Program-made: the position numbers and the translations under genes
The notes under the pieces: model-generated
The model's input: only the letters and a program-made list of their open reading frames with translations
Databases searched by the model: none
What the model was told of the DNA's origin: nothing
Shown: one piece after another, positions 7,231 through 14,488 of the stretch
How positions within the stretch are numbered: the stretch's first letter is position 1
Layout: every line of letters starts with the position of its first letter
Source: Candidatus Poribacteria bacterium
GTDB taxonomy: Bacteria > Poribacteria > WGA-4E > WGA-3G
Assembly (NCBI GenBank): GCA_003635185.1
Contig: PYJA01000101.1
Coordinates: 1-34,270, forward strand
Direction of reading: 5' to 3'
DNA length: 34,270 nucleotides

Positions 7231-8790
7231 ATGACAGGTGGTGCTATTTTTGTCGAATGTTTGAAAACACAAGGTGTTGAGGTAATTTTTGGTCTACCGG
7301 GAAACCATCTTGACACCGTCTATGAGGCGTTATATAACAATCAAGATAGTATTCGACATTATGTAACGCGGCATGAAGGGGGCGCAGCATTTATGGCGGA
7401 TGGTTATGCGCGCGCGACTGGCGATGTCGGTGTCTGTATGACTGTGCCTGGACCTGGCTCCAATAATGCTGCTATTGGAATATGTGAGGCATACACAGCG
7501 TGTTCACCGGTACTATTGATTACCGGACAAAATCCATCTTACTTGGCACAAAAAGACCCACGAAAGAGTTTTCACGGATTGGATCAGGAAGCAGCCTTTG
7601 CCCCGATGACCAAACACATAGAGATTGTGCATCGTGTTGATCAGATTCCAGGTGCTGTCAATCGTGCTTTTGGCGCGATGCGATCTGGCCGTCCAGGGCC
7701 TGTGTTGATAGAACTTGCTACAGATGCATTACAAACAGACACGGATTTGCCAATACCGCAGCGAAATAACGGGACCCAGACGATGGCAAGTCCTAATGAC
7801 ATTGAAACAGCGGTGGCGTTAATCAGTGTCTCAGAACGTCCGCTAATTATTTCTGGCGGCGGCATTAACCATACACGTGCAACCGAAGAACTGCTTGAAT
7901 TCGCGCATCTGTTGAATGCTCCTATTGCGATGACAGGCATGGGCAAAGGGTCTGTACCAGAAGATTCACCGTATTCAATTGGTCTATTTCGTGATGGTGT
8001 GGCACAAACTGCAATGAAAGCTGCTGACCTTGTCCTTGCTATTGGCACCCGATTTACCTATCGCGATACAGGCAATTGGTCACTTCAAATTCCGCAAGCC
8101 CTTATACATATTGAAGCAGATGTTAGCGAAATACATAAGGAATATCCGGCAACTGTTGGAATCGGTGCGAATCCGAAATTGGTGCTGCAACAGTTGAATG
8201 AGGCACTTAGCTATGAAAAGCTGACTGGTGGTTGGCGTGAGGATTTACAACAACTTCGGAGTCAATTCGCTTCAATTGAACCGCCGCGTATTCTTAAAGA
8301 GATGCGTGATATTATGCCGCGTGATGCAATCTTATCCGTTGATGTGAATATCACCGGTTACGGTGCGCTAACACATTTTCCTACTTATTCCGCTGGCAGT
8401 TATATCTTTTCAGGAATCTCAGTTGCAATGGGGATTGGGTTGACTGCCGCTATCGGTGCGCAAGTCGCATATCCAAATCGGAAAGTTGTTGCGCTCAGCG
8501 GGGATGGTGGGTTTTTGATGACAAGTCCTGATCTTGCCACGGCTGTAATGTATAATCTCCCTATTATTACGCTTGTGATGAACGATAATCAATACACCTC
8601 CATTGAACGGGGGCAGCTACGGCGGTTTGGGAAACGTATCGGTGTAGAATTGGTAAACCCAGATTTTGTGCAGTTTGCTGAATCATTTGGTGCAGTTGGG
8701 TTACGCGTTGAAGATATGAACGATTTTAGACCTACACTTGAAAAGGCACTGGCTTTGGATAAACCTGTAGTTGTTGAAGTCATGAAATAG
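7231..8790 (+). CDS. Thiamine diphosphate-dependent enzyme, acetolactate synthase-like
   Basis: The 519-residue protein has the three-domain layout of the POX/AHAS family. In the N-terminal PYR domain, FGLPGNHLD is followed by RHEGGAAFMADGYAR; Glu49 there is the residue that activates the thiazolium ring. The middle domain runs from about 190 to 330. The C-terminal PP domain has the cofactor motif SGDGGFLM (GDG at 424-426) with MNDN near 450-453 closing the Mg/ThDP site. No FAD-specific feature can be asserted. Candidate functions are acetolactate synthase, benzoylformate-type decarboxylase or oxalyl-CoA-like decarboxylase. No ilvN regulatory subunit gene follows, which argues against a standard biosynthetic AHAS. 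Start ATG 7231 has AAAGGAAA just upstream. Confidence 0.85.
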   Translation: MTGGAIFVECLKTQGVEVIFGLPGNHLDTVYEALYNNQDSIRHYVTRHEGGAAFMADGYARATGDVGVCMTVPGPGSNNAAIGICEAYTACSPVLLITGQNPSYLAQKDPRKSFHGLDQEAAFAPMTKHIEIVHRVDQIPGAVNRAFGAMRSGRPGPVLIELATDALQTDTDLPIPQRNNGTQTMASPNDIETAVALISVSERPLIISGGGINHTRATEELLEFAHLLNAPIAMTGMGKGSVPEDSPYSIGLFRDGVAQTAMKAADLVLAIGTRFTYRDTGNWSLQIPQALIHIEADVSEIHKEYPATVGIGANPKLVLQQLNEALSYEKLTGGWREDLQQLRSQFASIEPPRILKEMRDIMPRDAILSVDVNITGYGALTHFPTYSAGSYIFSGISVAMGIGLTAAIGAQVAYPNRKVVALSGDGGFLMTSPDLATAVMYNLPIITLVMNDNQYTSIERGQLRRFGKRIGVELVNPDFVQFAESFGAVGLRVEDMNDFRPTLEKALALDKPVVVEVMK

Positions 8791-8897
8791 AGCCAATCTA
8801 AAAACGGAACGACAATGTGGTCGTGCCATTTATGAATTAGAGCAACACTGAGGTTGTTTGGAATAGCATTAGAAATCTAATATTTTGTCTCGATTAC

Positions 8898-9055
8898 TAT
8901 AGTAAACTTTAGAATTAATTGGACATCAGGATCGGTTCGATCAGAAAACCGAAACTACCACACACTGTAGCACAACCTGTTAGGTTGTGCAGAAACGGAA
9001 CACAACCTAATAGGTTGTGCTACAAAATGCCCCTTTAATTCTAAATGTCACTATA
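8898..9055. repeat. Miniature inverted-repeat element, family A copy 1 (158 bp)
   Basis: The termini are imperfect inverted repeats: TATAGTAAACTTTAGAATTA at the left and, reading inward from the right, TATAGTGACATTTAGAATTA. The inside holds two opposed copies of GCACAACCTGTTAGGTTGTG-like palindromes around CAGAAACGGAACA. A second copy in inverted orientation lies at 15775-15934 and a third at 17274-17433. It fills most of the gap before the phosphofructokinase gene. Confidence 0.8.
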
Positions 9056-9078
9056 ATTGGAAGGATTAGGAGTTTTAT

Positions 9079-10278
9079 ATGCGAAAAAAGATAGGCGTTT
9101 TAACAGGGGGTGGTGATACAAGCGCGCTGAACGCCACCCTCAAAGGCATCGCCCTGAAAGCCGAAGAACTCGGCTTTGAATTGATTGGATTTATGGAGGG
9201 GTGGCGAGGTGTTTTGAAAGGTGGACGTTATTTTACCTTGACACCTGACCTAATTGATGAAAATCATGGCGGTACGATTTTGAAAAGTTCGCGCACGAAC
9301 CTTATCGCGTCGAATAAGTTAGATGAAGCGATTGATAACCTAAAAAAACTAAATATCAGTGGGCTCATCCCTATCGGTGGTGACGATACACTAACAGTCG
9401 GCACAGCACTTTCAGAACAATTCACAACCGTTTTCGTTACAAAGACAATTGATAACGATGTCGGAATGAATCCCCCAGAAGGTGATTCGGTTGATTATTC
9501 TAAGATGGTCAACTATTTTTGTCCCGGTTTTCCATCCGCAGCCAGTCGGGTTATCAATGCTGTCCGCGATTTACGGACAACGACCTATTCCCATGACCGC
9601 GTGATTATCGTTGAAGCGATGGGTAGAGATGCGGGATGGTTAACATTATCGGCAGCTTATGGCTTAGCGGACCTTATCGTTGTGCCTGAGGTGCCGTATC
9701 AACCTGACAGGTTGGCGGAAGCAATCCGCGAAAAACACACTGAGCAAGGTAATGTCATCGCGGTTGTTTCAGAAGGCATCCGAAATGACACAGGTGAATT
9801 GATGATTACCTCTCAAGCAGAACTTGACGCATTCGGACATACAAAACCTGGGGGTTGTTCAGAGATTATCGTGGAAGCGATGAAAAAACGGCTCCCTGAA
9901 ATTTCAAGCTCTGCTTTCCGCGCGTTGATACTTGGGTATATGCAGAGGTGTGGCAGTCCAACAGCGTTGGATAGAGATACCGCAATTAATGCTGGATCGC
10001 TTGCCGTGCGCTCACTTGCTGATGGCATGGTGAATGGTGTGGCAACAATTACACGGACAGATGCTGGCATTGAACCGATTATGTTACCTGTGGAGCAAGT
10101 GCTGAAACGCGATGAAACGGGACATGTCATTCGCCGCAGTCTTGATCCGCGGTTTTATGATGAAGAACGTTTTCATCTGTCGCCTGAAGGGGCAGGGTAT
10201 TTCCGCCCACTTTTTGGTGATCTTCCTCGACGTAGGCGAAACCCAGAAGAACGCGGTATTGAGATTGGTGAAATCTAA
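9079..10278 (+). CDS. 6-phosphofructokinase with PPi-type active-site residues
   Basis: The 399-residue protein has the PFK-A fold signatures: an N-terminal GVLTGGGDTSALNA phosphate loop, PIGGDDT at 98-104, KTIDND at 122-127 with catalytic Asp125, and MGRDAGWL for fructose 6-phosphate binding. In family terms, the second Asp of GGDD (Asp103, where ATP enzymes have Gly) and Lys122 (also Gly in E. coli PfkA) are the residues associated with pyrophosphate as phosphoryl donor. The first motif is also unusual: DTSALNA instead of DAPGMNA or DCPGLNA. The length exceeds E. coli PfkA (about 320) because of a C-terminal extension. It would phosphorylate fructose 6-phosphate in glycolysis, perhaps reversibly. 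The promoter region contains a family A repeat. Annotation tools would likely name it an ATP enzyme. Confidence 0.85.
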   Translation: MRKKIGVLTGGGDTSALNATLKGIALKAEELGFELIGFMEGWRGVLKGGRYFTLTPDLIDENHGGTILKSSRTNLIASNKLDEAIDNLKKLNISGLIPIGGDDTLTVGTALSEQFTTVFVTKTIDNDVGMNPPEGDSVDYSKMVNYFCPGFPSAASRVINAVRDLRTTTYSHDRVIIVEAMGRDAGWLTLSAAYGLADLIVVPEVPYQPDRLAEAIREKHTEQGNVIAVVSEGIRNDTGELMITSQAELDAFGHTKPGGCSEIIVEAMKKRLPEISSSAFRALILGYMQRCGSPTALDRDTAINAGSLAVRSLADGMVNGVATITRTDAGIEPIMLPVEQVLKRDETGHVIRRSLDPRFYDEERFHLSPEGAGYFRPLFGDLPRRRRNPEERGIEIGEI

Positions 10279-10296
10279 AATACATGAATGACCCAC

Positions 10297-10325
10297 TGTA
10301 GGCGCGCTTACAAAGCGCGCCTACA
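10297..10325. repeat. Perfect 13-bp stem hairpin between convergent genes
   Basis: Arms at 10297-10309 and 10313-10325 (TGTAGGCGCGCTT and its complement) enclose the 3-nt loop ACA. It stands between the phosphofructokinase gene and the opposing Gfo/Idh/MocA gene. No T run follows it, but GC-rich hairpins at convergent ends can act as bidirectional transcription barriers. The sequence GTAGGCGCxC recurs near 26206-26224. Confidence 0.6.
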
Positions 10326-10355
10326 AGAATTATAATTGAATATAGGTAATTCTTT

Positions 10356-11417
10356 TTACAGTGGTAATGAAATTGGAGTGCCAGTTTGTGATGAACGATA
10401 CGTTGCTTCTGCTAATTCAATACCGTCTCTCCCAATACGTCCATGCGTTGTAGGTTCCGCTTCGCCTGCAATACACTGTAGCCAATGGTCAATGCTTGCG
10501 CCTTTCGCTGCGATGCCCCAATAACGTTGATTCCGCTGGTTTTCAGATATATTCCGATAGGTATCATCATCAGGCACAGGTGCAGTGAATTCTTCTGTCG
10601 ATGCCATATCGTGCGTTTTCCAGCGCAGTCCATGTCGAATTAGCGTAGCAGAGCCTTTGCTGGTAACGAGACCGTTCCCACTATTCCCAATTTCAGCTGC
10701 CCAACTCTTAATCATCATACCGACTCCACCATTCTCGAAATGGACGGTCAGGACAGCGTTGTTCTCTACTGCTTGCTCAGCAGGCGGATAGGTGCCGCCA
10801 AGTGGGACATGGCTTGTGAACCCGTAGACAGTCGTCGATGGACCATATAACCACAACCAAATATCAAGATTGTGGATTGCTTGCTCCACTAACATGCCGC
10901 CAGATTCTGCTTTGACAAAAAGCCAGGGATGTCGTTCCGGTGAAAAATAACCGACCTGATTAGAATATGCCATCTGCAGGATGCCGAGTGTGCCATCTTC
11001 AAGCAGCGATTTTAGTTTCATGTATCCGGGATCAAACCGCATCATATACGCCACCATCAGAAAGACATTTGCATTTTCTGCAGCGGCAACCATTTCGTCA
11101 CCCTCCGCGACATTACAACACATCGGTTTTTCCATCAAGATATGTTTGCCAGCGTCTGCAGCGGCACGTGTAATTTCAAGATGTGGACGCGGATGAACGC
11201 ACACATCAACCGCATCTATATCCTGTCTGTCCAGAAGTGCGCGATAATCAGTGTATGCATCAGCACTAAACCGATCTGCTTGTTCGTTTGCAGATGCCTC
11301 GTTGATGTCGGCAATTGCAACAATGTCTGCGCGTCGTGTCGATTCTTGGTAATACGGGGCGTGGAGGTTGCGAAAAATACCACCACATCCGATAATGCCA
11401 ACTCTAATTTTGTCCAT
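10356..11417 (-). CDS. Gfo/Idh/MocA family oxidoreductase (2 of 3)
   Basis: The product of 353 residues has the NAD(P) motif VGIIGCGGIFRNLHAP, the lysine-bearing MEKPMCC segment and a C-terminal domain with ESGGMLVEQAIHNLDIWLWL, which contains the conserved histidine region. The frame opens one codon earlier at a TTG, but ATG 11415-11417 is the better start because AGGAG sits 7 bases before it at 11425-11429. It should act on a cyclic polyol or sugar. It is convergent with the phosphofructokinase gene and divergent from the toxin-antitoxin operon. It differs from the other two family members here in most positions outside the fold motifs. Confidence 0.9.
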   Translation of the reverse strand: MDKIRVGIIGCGGIFRNLHAPYYQESTRRADIVAIADINEASANEQADRFSADAYTDYRALLDRQDIDAVDVCVHPRPHLEITRAAADAGKHILMEKPMCCNVAEGDEMVAAAENANVFLMVAYMMRFDPGYMKLKSLLEDGTLGILQMAYSNQVGYFSPERHPWLFVKAESGGMLVEQAIHNLDIWLWLYGPSTTVYGFTSHVPLGGTYPPAEQAVENNAVLTVHFENGGVGMMIKSWAAEIGNSGNGLVTSKGSATLIRHGLRWKTHDMASTEEFTAPVPDDDTYRNISENQRNQRYWGIAAKGASIDHWLQCIAGEAEPTTHGRIGRDGIELAEATYRSSQTGTPISLPL

Positions 11418-11511
11418 CAAATTTCTCCTTTTACTTCTCTATTTTAGGATAGGGAGCGGCTCTTCATTCTCTAAGCGTGTGAGATATGTCCTCTTATACT
11501 CTCAAGAAGTC

Positions 11512-11540
11512 TTGAATTTTGTCAATGCATTGTGTATAAT
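11512..11540 (+). promoter_or_regulatory. Sigma70-type promoter of the toxin-antitoxin operon
   Basis: TTGAAT at 11512-11517 and a perfect TATAAT at 11535-11540 are separated by exactly 17 bases. Transcription would start near 11547, about 30 bases before the antitoxin ATG. The stretch between -10 and start codon (TTTACATAAGCTTTATG) holds a partial palindrome around AAGCTT that could serve autoregulation by the antitoxin or complex. That last point is inference. Confidence 0.6.
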
Positions 11541-11578
11541 TTACATAAGCTTTATGTATTTCCACGCAGAGGTCACAG

Positions 11579-11785
11579 ATGAACACAACCTCACAAACCA
11601 TATTGGAAGCATTCAATCAACTGCCCGAAATAGAAAAACATGCACTCGCCTCTGAAATCATCAAACAGGTGGCTATGCTGGATTTTCCACCTTTAACAGA
11701 TGAAGCACTCACGGAAATTGCGGATGCGCTTTTTGTTATGCATGATGAGATGGAGACGAAGGATGCCGAAACAAAATCGGGGTGA
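11579..11785 (+). CDS. Putative antitoxin of a MazF-type module (68 aa)
   Basis: This short acidic protein is encoded directly before the toxin, and the reading frames overlap by 23 bases, a hallmark of type II toxin-antitoxin pairs. The sequence contains QTILEAFNQLPEIEKHALAS near the N-terminus, predicted as helix pairs, and an acidic C-terminal half (ALTEIADALFVMHDEMETKD) suited to masking a basic toxin surface. It does not show the AbrB/MazE beta-hairpin, so it is not a classic MazE. ATG 11579 follows CAGAGGTCAC. Identification rests mostly on position. Confidence that the gene is real is high; the exact antitoxin family is unknown to me. Confidence 0.7.
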   Translation: MNTTSQTILEAFNQLPEIEKHALASEIIKQVAMLDFPPLTDEALTEIADALFVMHDEMETKDAETKSG

Positions 11786-12080
11786 AGTTTGGCTGGTTGA
11801 TCTTGGCATCGCAGCCAAAGTTAGACCTTGCCTTGTCATCAGCACATCTGCCCTTGTGCAAGATCGCGCGCTTGTAACCGTTGTAACGCACACAAGAAGC
11901 ACACGCGGATCAAGGTTTGAAGTCCCTGTGAGAACAAGATATTTGGATGTTGCTGGTGTTTTTGATGCACAAAGTATAGTCACCGTACCCGAAGCGAAGT
12001 TCTTGAGAAAATTAGGCACTCTGCAACCTGATCAACTATCTTTGGTTGAAGACGCTGTGCGTCAATGGTTGAAACTCTAA
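11763..12080 (+). CDS. MazF/PemK-type endoribonuclease toxin (105 aa)
   Basis: The product reads as a complete PemK/MazF fold: RGEVWLVDLG at the N-terminus, the KVRPCLVIS strand with the conserved Arg-Pro, then VTVVTHTRST and a C-terminal helix (LSLVEDAVRQWLKL). These enzymes cut mRNA at short motifs as dimers. The first methionine that fits the family is ATG 11763, with GACGAAGG just before it; longer in-frame starts upstream lie inside the antitoxin gene. The usual 'DLxxxxGxExxKxRPxLV' pattern is shortened here (DLGIAAKVRPCLV), as in the shorter MazF groups. It likely forms a bicistronic operon with the preceding gene under the promoter at 11512-11540. Confidence 0.85.
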   Translation: MPKQNRGEVWLVDLGIAAKVRPCLVISTSALVQDRALVTVVTHTRSTRGSRFEVPVRTRYLDVAGVFDAQSIVTVPEAKFLRKLGTLQPDQLSLVEDAVRQWLKL

Positions 12081-12086
12081 CCCAAC

Positions 12087-12824
12087 CTAAACATCTCCTT
12101 TTCGTCTACTACTTTTAAGGATAGGAGGCGTTTTCTCATCTTGTAATAGCTCAAGTGCCTCCGCGATAATCGCGTGTTGTAATGTCGGATTGTTCGGTTC
12201 ACCGAGTGGATGCCCAAAACGATATGGTACCAGCAATGCACGCGGCGGTTTTACTCGCTTCGCAATGCTTTCCACAAGCGCAATTGAAACCGTGGTAATC
12301 CCTACCTCTTCTACGGCACGTTGAATCAATCCTACAGACTGATTGCACATCGGTCACACAGGGGTTAAAAAGGCTACATCTACACCATCAGCTTTAAGTA
12401 TTTGTGCAACCTCTGGTGCAGTTTGTGTAATCAAAGGTTTCGGTTTTGTGATGGAACCCATAAAACTGAAGTGCCTGTGATTGAGCGAACCGATTTTTCC
12501 TTCACTCTCCAACTCCCTAAACCTATCAAGCGGAAATGCAAGGTTTGCATCAATTTCGATACCACGTTCATCATAAGCCTCACTTTTATGTCCACTTTTA
12601 AGTTCTTGCGTCTGAATTGAATTGGGAATTTCTCGATAGGAACAGTCATTGCTATCAAAAGGAGTCTGTTCAGGGAGATAAAACCCCGCAGTCGTAATGA
12701 GAGCAACTTTACATTCGTTCAACGGCAAACTTAGCGGTGTGTTAGGCGATGTCCTATAACGCTGAATGCGGTAAAACTTCATAAAGAATTGAATTATATT
12801 ATCAATTATACGCAAAGATGCCAT
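12087..12824 (-). CDS. Probable selenoprotein, GrdB/PrdB-like (glycine/D-proline reductase selenoprotein B family), UGA read as Sec
   Basis: Two adjacent frames (12824-12354 and 12350-12087) lie in the same phase and are separated only by TGA at 12354-12356. Read through, they give one 245-residue protein: ECKVALITTAGFYLPEQTPF near residues 37-56, YREIP at 63-67, FPLDRFRELESEGKIGSL at 97-114, RHFSFMG, then ADGVDVAFLTPV-U-PMCNQ and VGLIQRAVEEVGI. The order and wording match the selenoprotein B-like family, in which this position is a redox UxxC (or CxxC) motif; here Sec157 and Cys160. ATG 12824 follows GAGGTG and lies 12 bases after the third Gfo/Idh/MocA gene, so the two form an operon. The reaction is unknown; relatives cleave C-N or related bonds reductively. 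A nonsense mutation is the alternative. Confidence 0.75.
12327..12345 (-). promoter_or_regulatory. Possible SECIS-like hairpin downstream of the UGA
   Basis: In the mRNA, 8 bases after the UGA, CAAUC pairs perfectly with GAUUG around the 9-nt loop AGUCUGUAG. Bacterial SECIS elements lie directly after the UGA inside the coding region and have a small apical loop with G and U near its start; this loop begins A-G-U. The stem is only 5 bp and the outer bases do not extend it well, so this is a weak candidate whose position is its best support. Confidence 0.35.
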
Positions 12825-12836
12825 TCACACCTCGTA

Positions 12837-13862
12837 TTAGCCGTTTGCGAAGATAAGCCGTTGCCTATTTTGACACGGTAGTTCAATTGTGTGTCCAGTC
12901 CTGCCACTCTCAATCGTAGCGAAGCCGATTTCATTAACGGCAGTATAGTCATCACGCGAGCAGTGTGGAAGTGCGCCACCGTCAAGGTAATCCGTAATCT
13001 GTTTATAAGCAATTTTAAAAGGCCCCGCATTTTCAGGCAAATCAAGGGTTGCATTATCAATCAATTTGCCCGCTTTGTGAACGGTTGTGCCGCTATAAAA
13101 TCCTGCTTGGACAGTGCCTTCGCTACCGAGAACATCAACTGAAAATCCACCTCGTACGCCGTGTTTCCCGACATGAAAACCGATAACGCCGCTTTCAAAT
13201 TGGATTGTCGCACCAACAATTGCGGGTTCAGGTTCATAAGGTTCAGGCACATCACCGCCGCCTTCAACATATCCAGTCACCGAAACGGGATCATATCCAG
13301 CGAACTGGCAAATCATGTCGGTAGTGTGGATAGCGAAGGAGAGTACACCGCCTCCGCAATACCCGATCACACTCTGCACCTCACCGATGAGACCGTCCTT
13401 AATCAACGATTGAAGCCGTATTAAGTGCGGTCCCCAATGGCGTGTATAGTCAACAACGATGGGGATACCTTTCGCATCCGCACCTGCAGTCATTGTGTCA
13501 ACTTCTTCAAGTGAACATCCTGCAGGTTTCTCGAGAAAAATGGCTTTGATGTCTGCCTTCAACACGTTCTGCATCACCTGAAAATGATGGGGTCCTCGTA
13601 CACAAACAGCAACAATATCTAATTTTTCACTTTCCAGCATCTGGACATCTGTTTCGTAGTAATTGATGGAATTGTCTGGAAAACCTGGTCCCCACGTACT
13701 TTTGAATTCTGCTTGCCGTTCAGCGGACATATCAGCGACTGCCACCAATTCGGTTGTTTCACAATGACGGATGCCGCCTGCATGGCAATAGGGATAAGCA
13801 TCATCTGGGTTGGAATAGCGTGCGGCGATGCTGCCTAACCCGATAATTCCGACACGATACAT
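12837..13862 (-). CDS. Gfo/Idh/MocA family oxidoreductase (3 of 3)
   Basis: The 341-residue product begins with VGIIGLGSIAARYSNPDDAY, the cofactor loop, and has IFLEKPAGCSLEEVD with the conserved lysine. The C-terminal domain includes GYCGGGVLSFAIHTTDMICQ, carrying the usual histidine. The extension SNPDDAYPYCHAGG after the first helix is family-variable. Start ATG 13862 follows AAAGGAG. The stop is 12 bases from the start of the probable selenoprotein gene, and no terminator lies between them, so they should be co-transcribed. The pairing of a sugar-type oxidoreductase with a GrdB-like redox protein is the only clue to the substrate of either. Confidence 0.9.
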   Translation of the reverse strand: MYRVGIIGLGSIAARYSNPDDAYPYCHAGGIRHCETTELVAVADMSAERQAEFKSTWGPGFPDNSINYYETDVQMLESEKLDIVAVCVRGPHHFQVMQNVLKADIKAIFLEKPAGCSLEEVDTMTAGADAKGIPIVVDYTRHWGPHLIRLQSLIKDGLIGEVQSVIGYCGGGVLSFAIHTTDMICQFAGYDPVSVTGYVEGGGDVPEPYEPEPAIVGATIQFESGVIGFHVGKHGVRGGFSVDVLGSEGTVQAGFYSGTTVHKAGKLIDNATLDLPENAGPFKIAYKQITDYLDGGALPHCSRDDYTAVNEIGFATIESGRTGHTIELPCQNRQRLIFANG

Positions 13863-14488
13863 TAGCGTTACTCCTTTTTTGAAGATTGGTTAGAGGGTAG
13901 CATAAATAGGGTAAATTGGCAAGGAATTATAGGCAGGGTTATTTTGTTTTAAGAGTTTTCCGTTATTGAGGTGGACTCAAAGTTAATGCCCCAGGCCGGT
14001 AGGTGCGGTTTCCTAACCGCACCATAGGTGTCAATTTAAGGGATAAATCTGTTGTAGCAGTGTCTTCAGTCCCGTAGGGACGATATGTTTATAGATACGA
14101 AATGTCCATATGTCTTTAGTCCCGTAGGGACGAAATGTCCAAAATATGTTGTTGGGGGACACATATCGTCCGGACGGGACTAAAATGTGGACAATCCCAA
14201 TCGTCAGTCCTATTCAGAAGAGTTTTTAGAACAAGTAGGACCATTTCTATTAATTTTTATTCCATTACCGTTTGTTAGAAATGAAGCAGAATGTAGCACA
14301 AACTGGCAGTTTATGCTACAAAGAGAACATTATATATGAGAAATGGTATAATATTTTCTTAAATTGACGCTTATGGTTAGATTTCCTAACCGAACCTGTG
14401 TCCAATCGTGCGGTTAGAAACCGCACCTACCAGGGAGTGTGAACATATTTTTGGATTTCACTATAAATATCAGTTCGCGCAAGGACCT
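13863..14488. repeat. Intergenic repeat cluster without genes
   Basis: No convincing gene lies here. Visible structures are a hairpin at 14002-14023 (9-bp arms, TCCT loop) after the GCCCCAGGCC motif also seen at 357-366; two direct copies of AGTCCCGTAGGGACGA at 14068 and 14118 with an inverted copy at 14161-14181; and a TTCTTAAATTGACGCTTATG stretch like that near 278-300. The end, TTTGGATTTCACTATAA, resembles element termini elsewhere in the window. Confidence 0.65.

Noticed and set aside
9079..10278. Diacylglycerol kinase or NAD kinase as alternatives for the GGDD protein
   Set aside because: The KTIDND, MGRDAGW and fructose-phosphate motifs are specific for phosphofructokinase.
12354..12824. 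Treating the 156-codon ORF as a complete gene
   Set aside because: It ends exactly at the UxxC site of a family whose C-terminal part follows in the same frame, so it is better read through as one protein.
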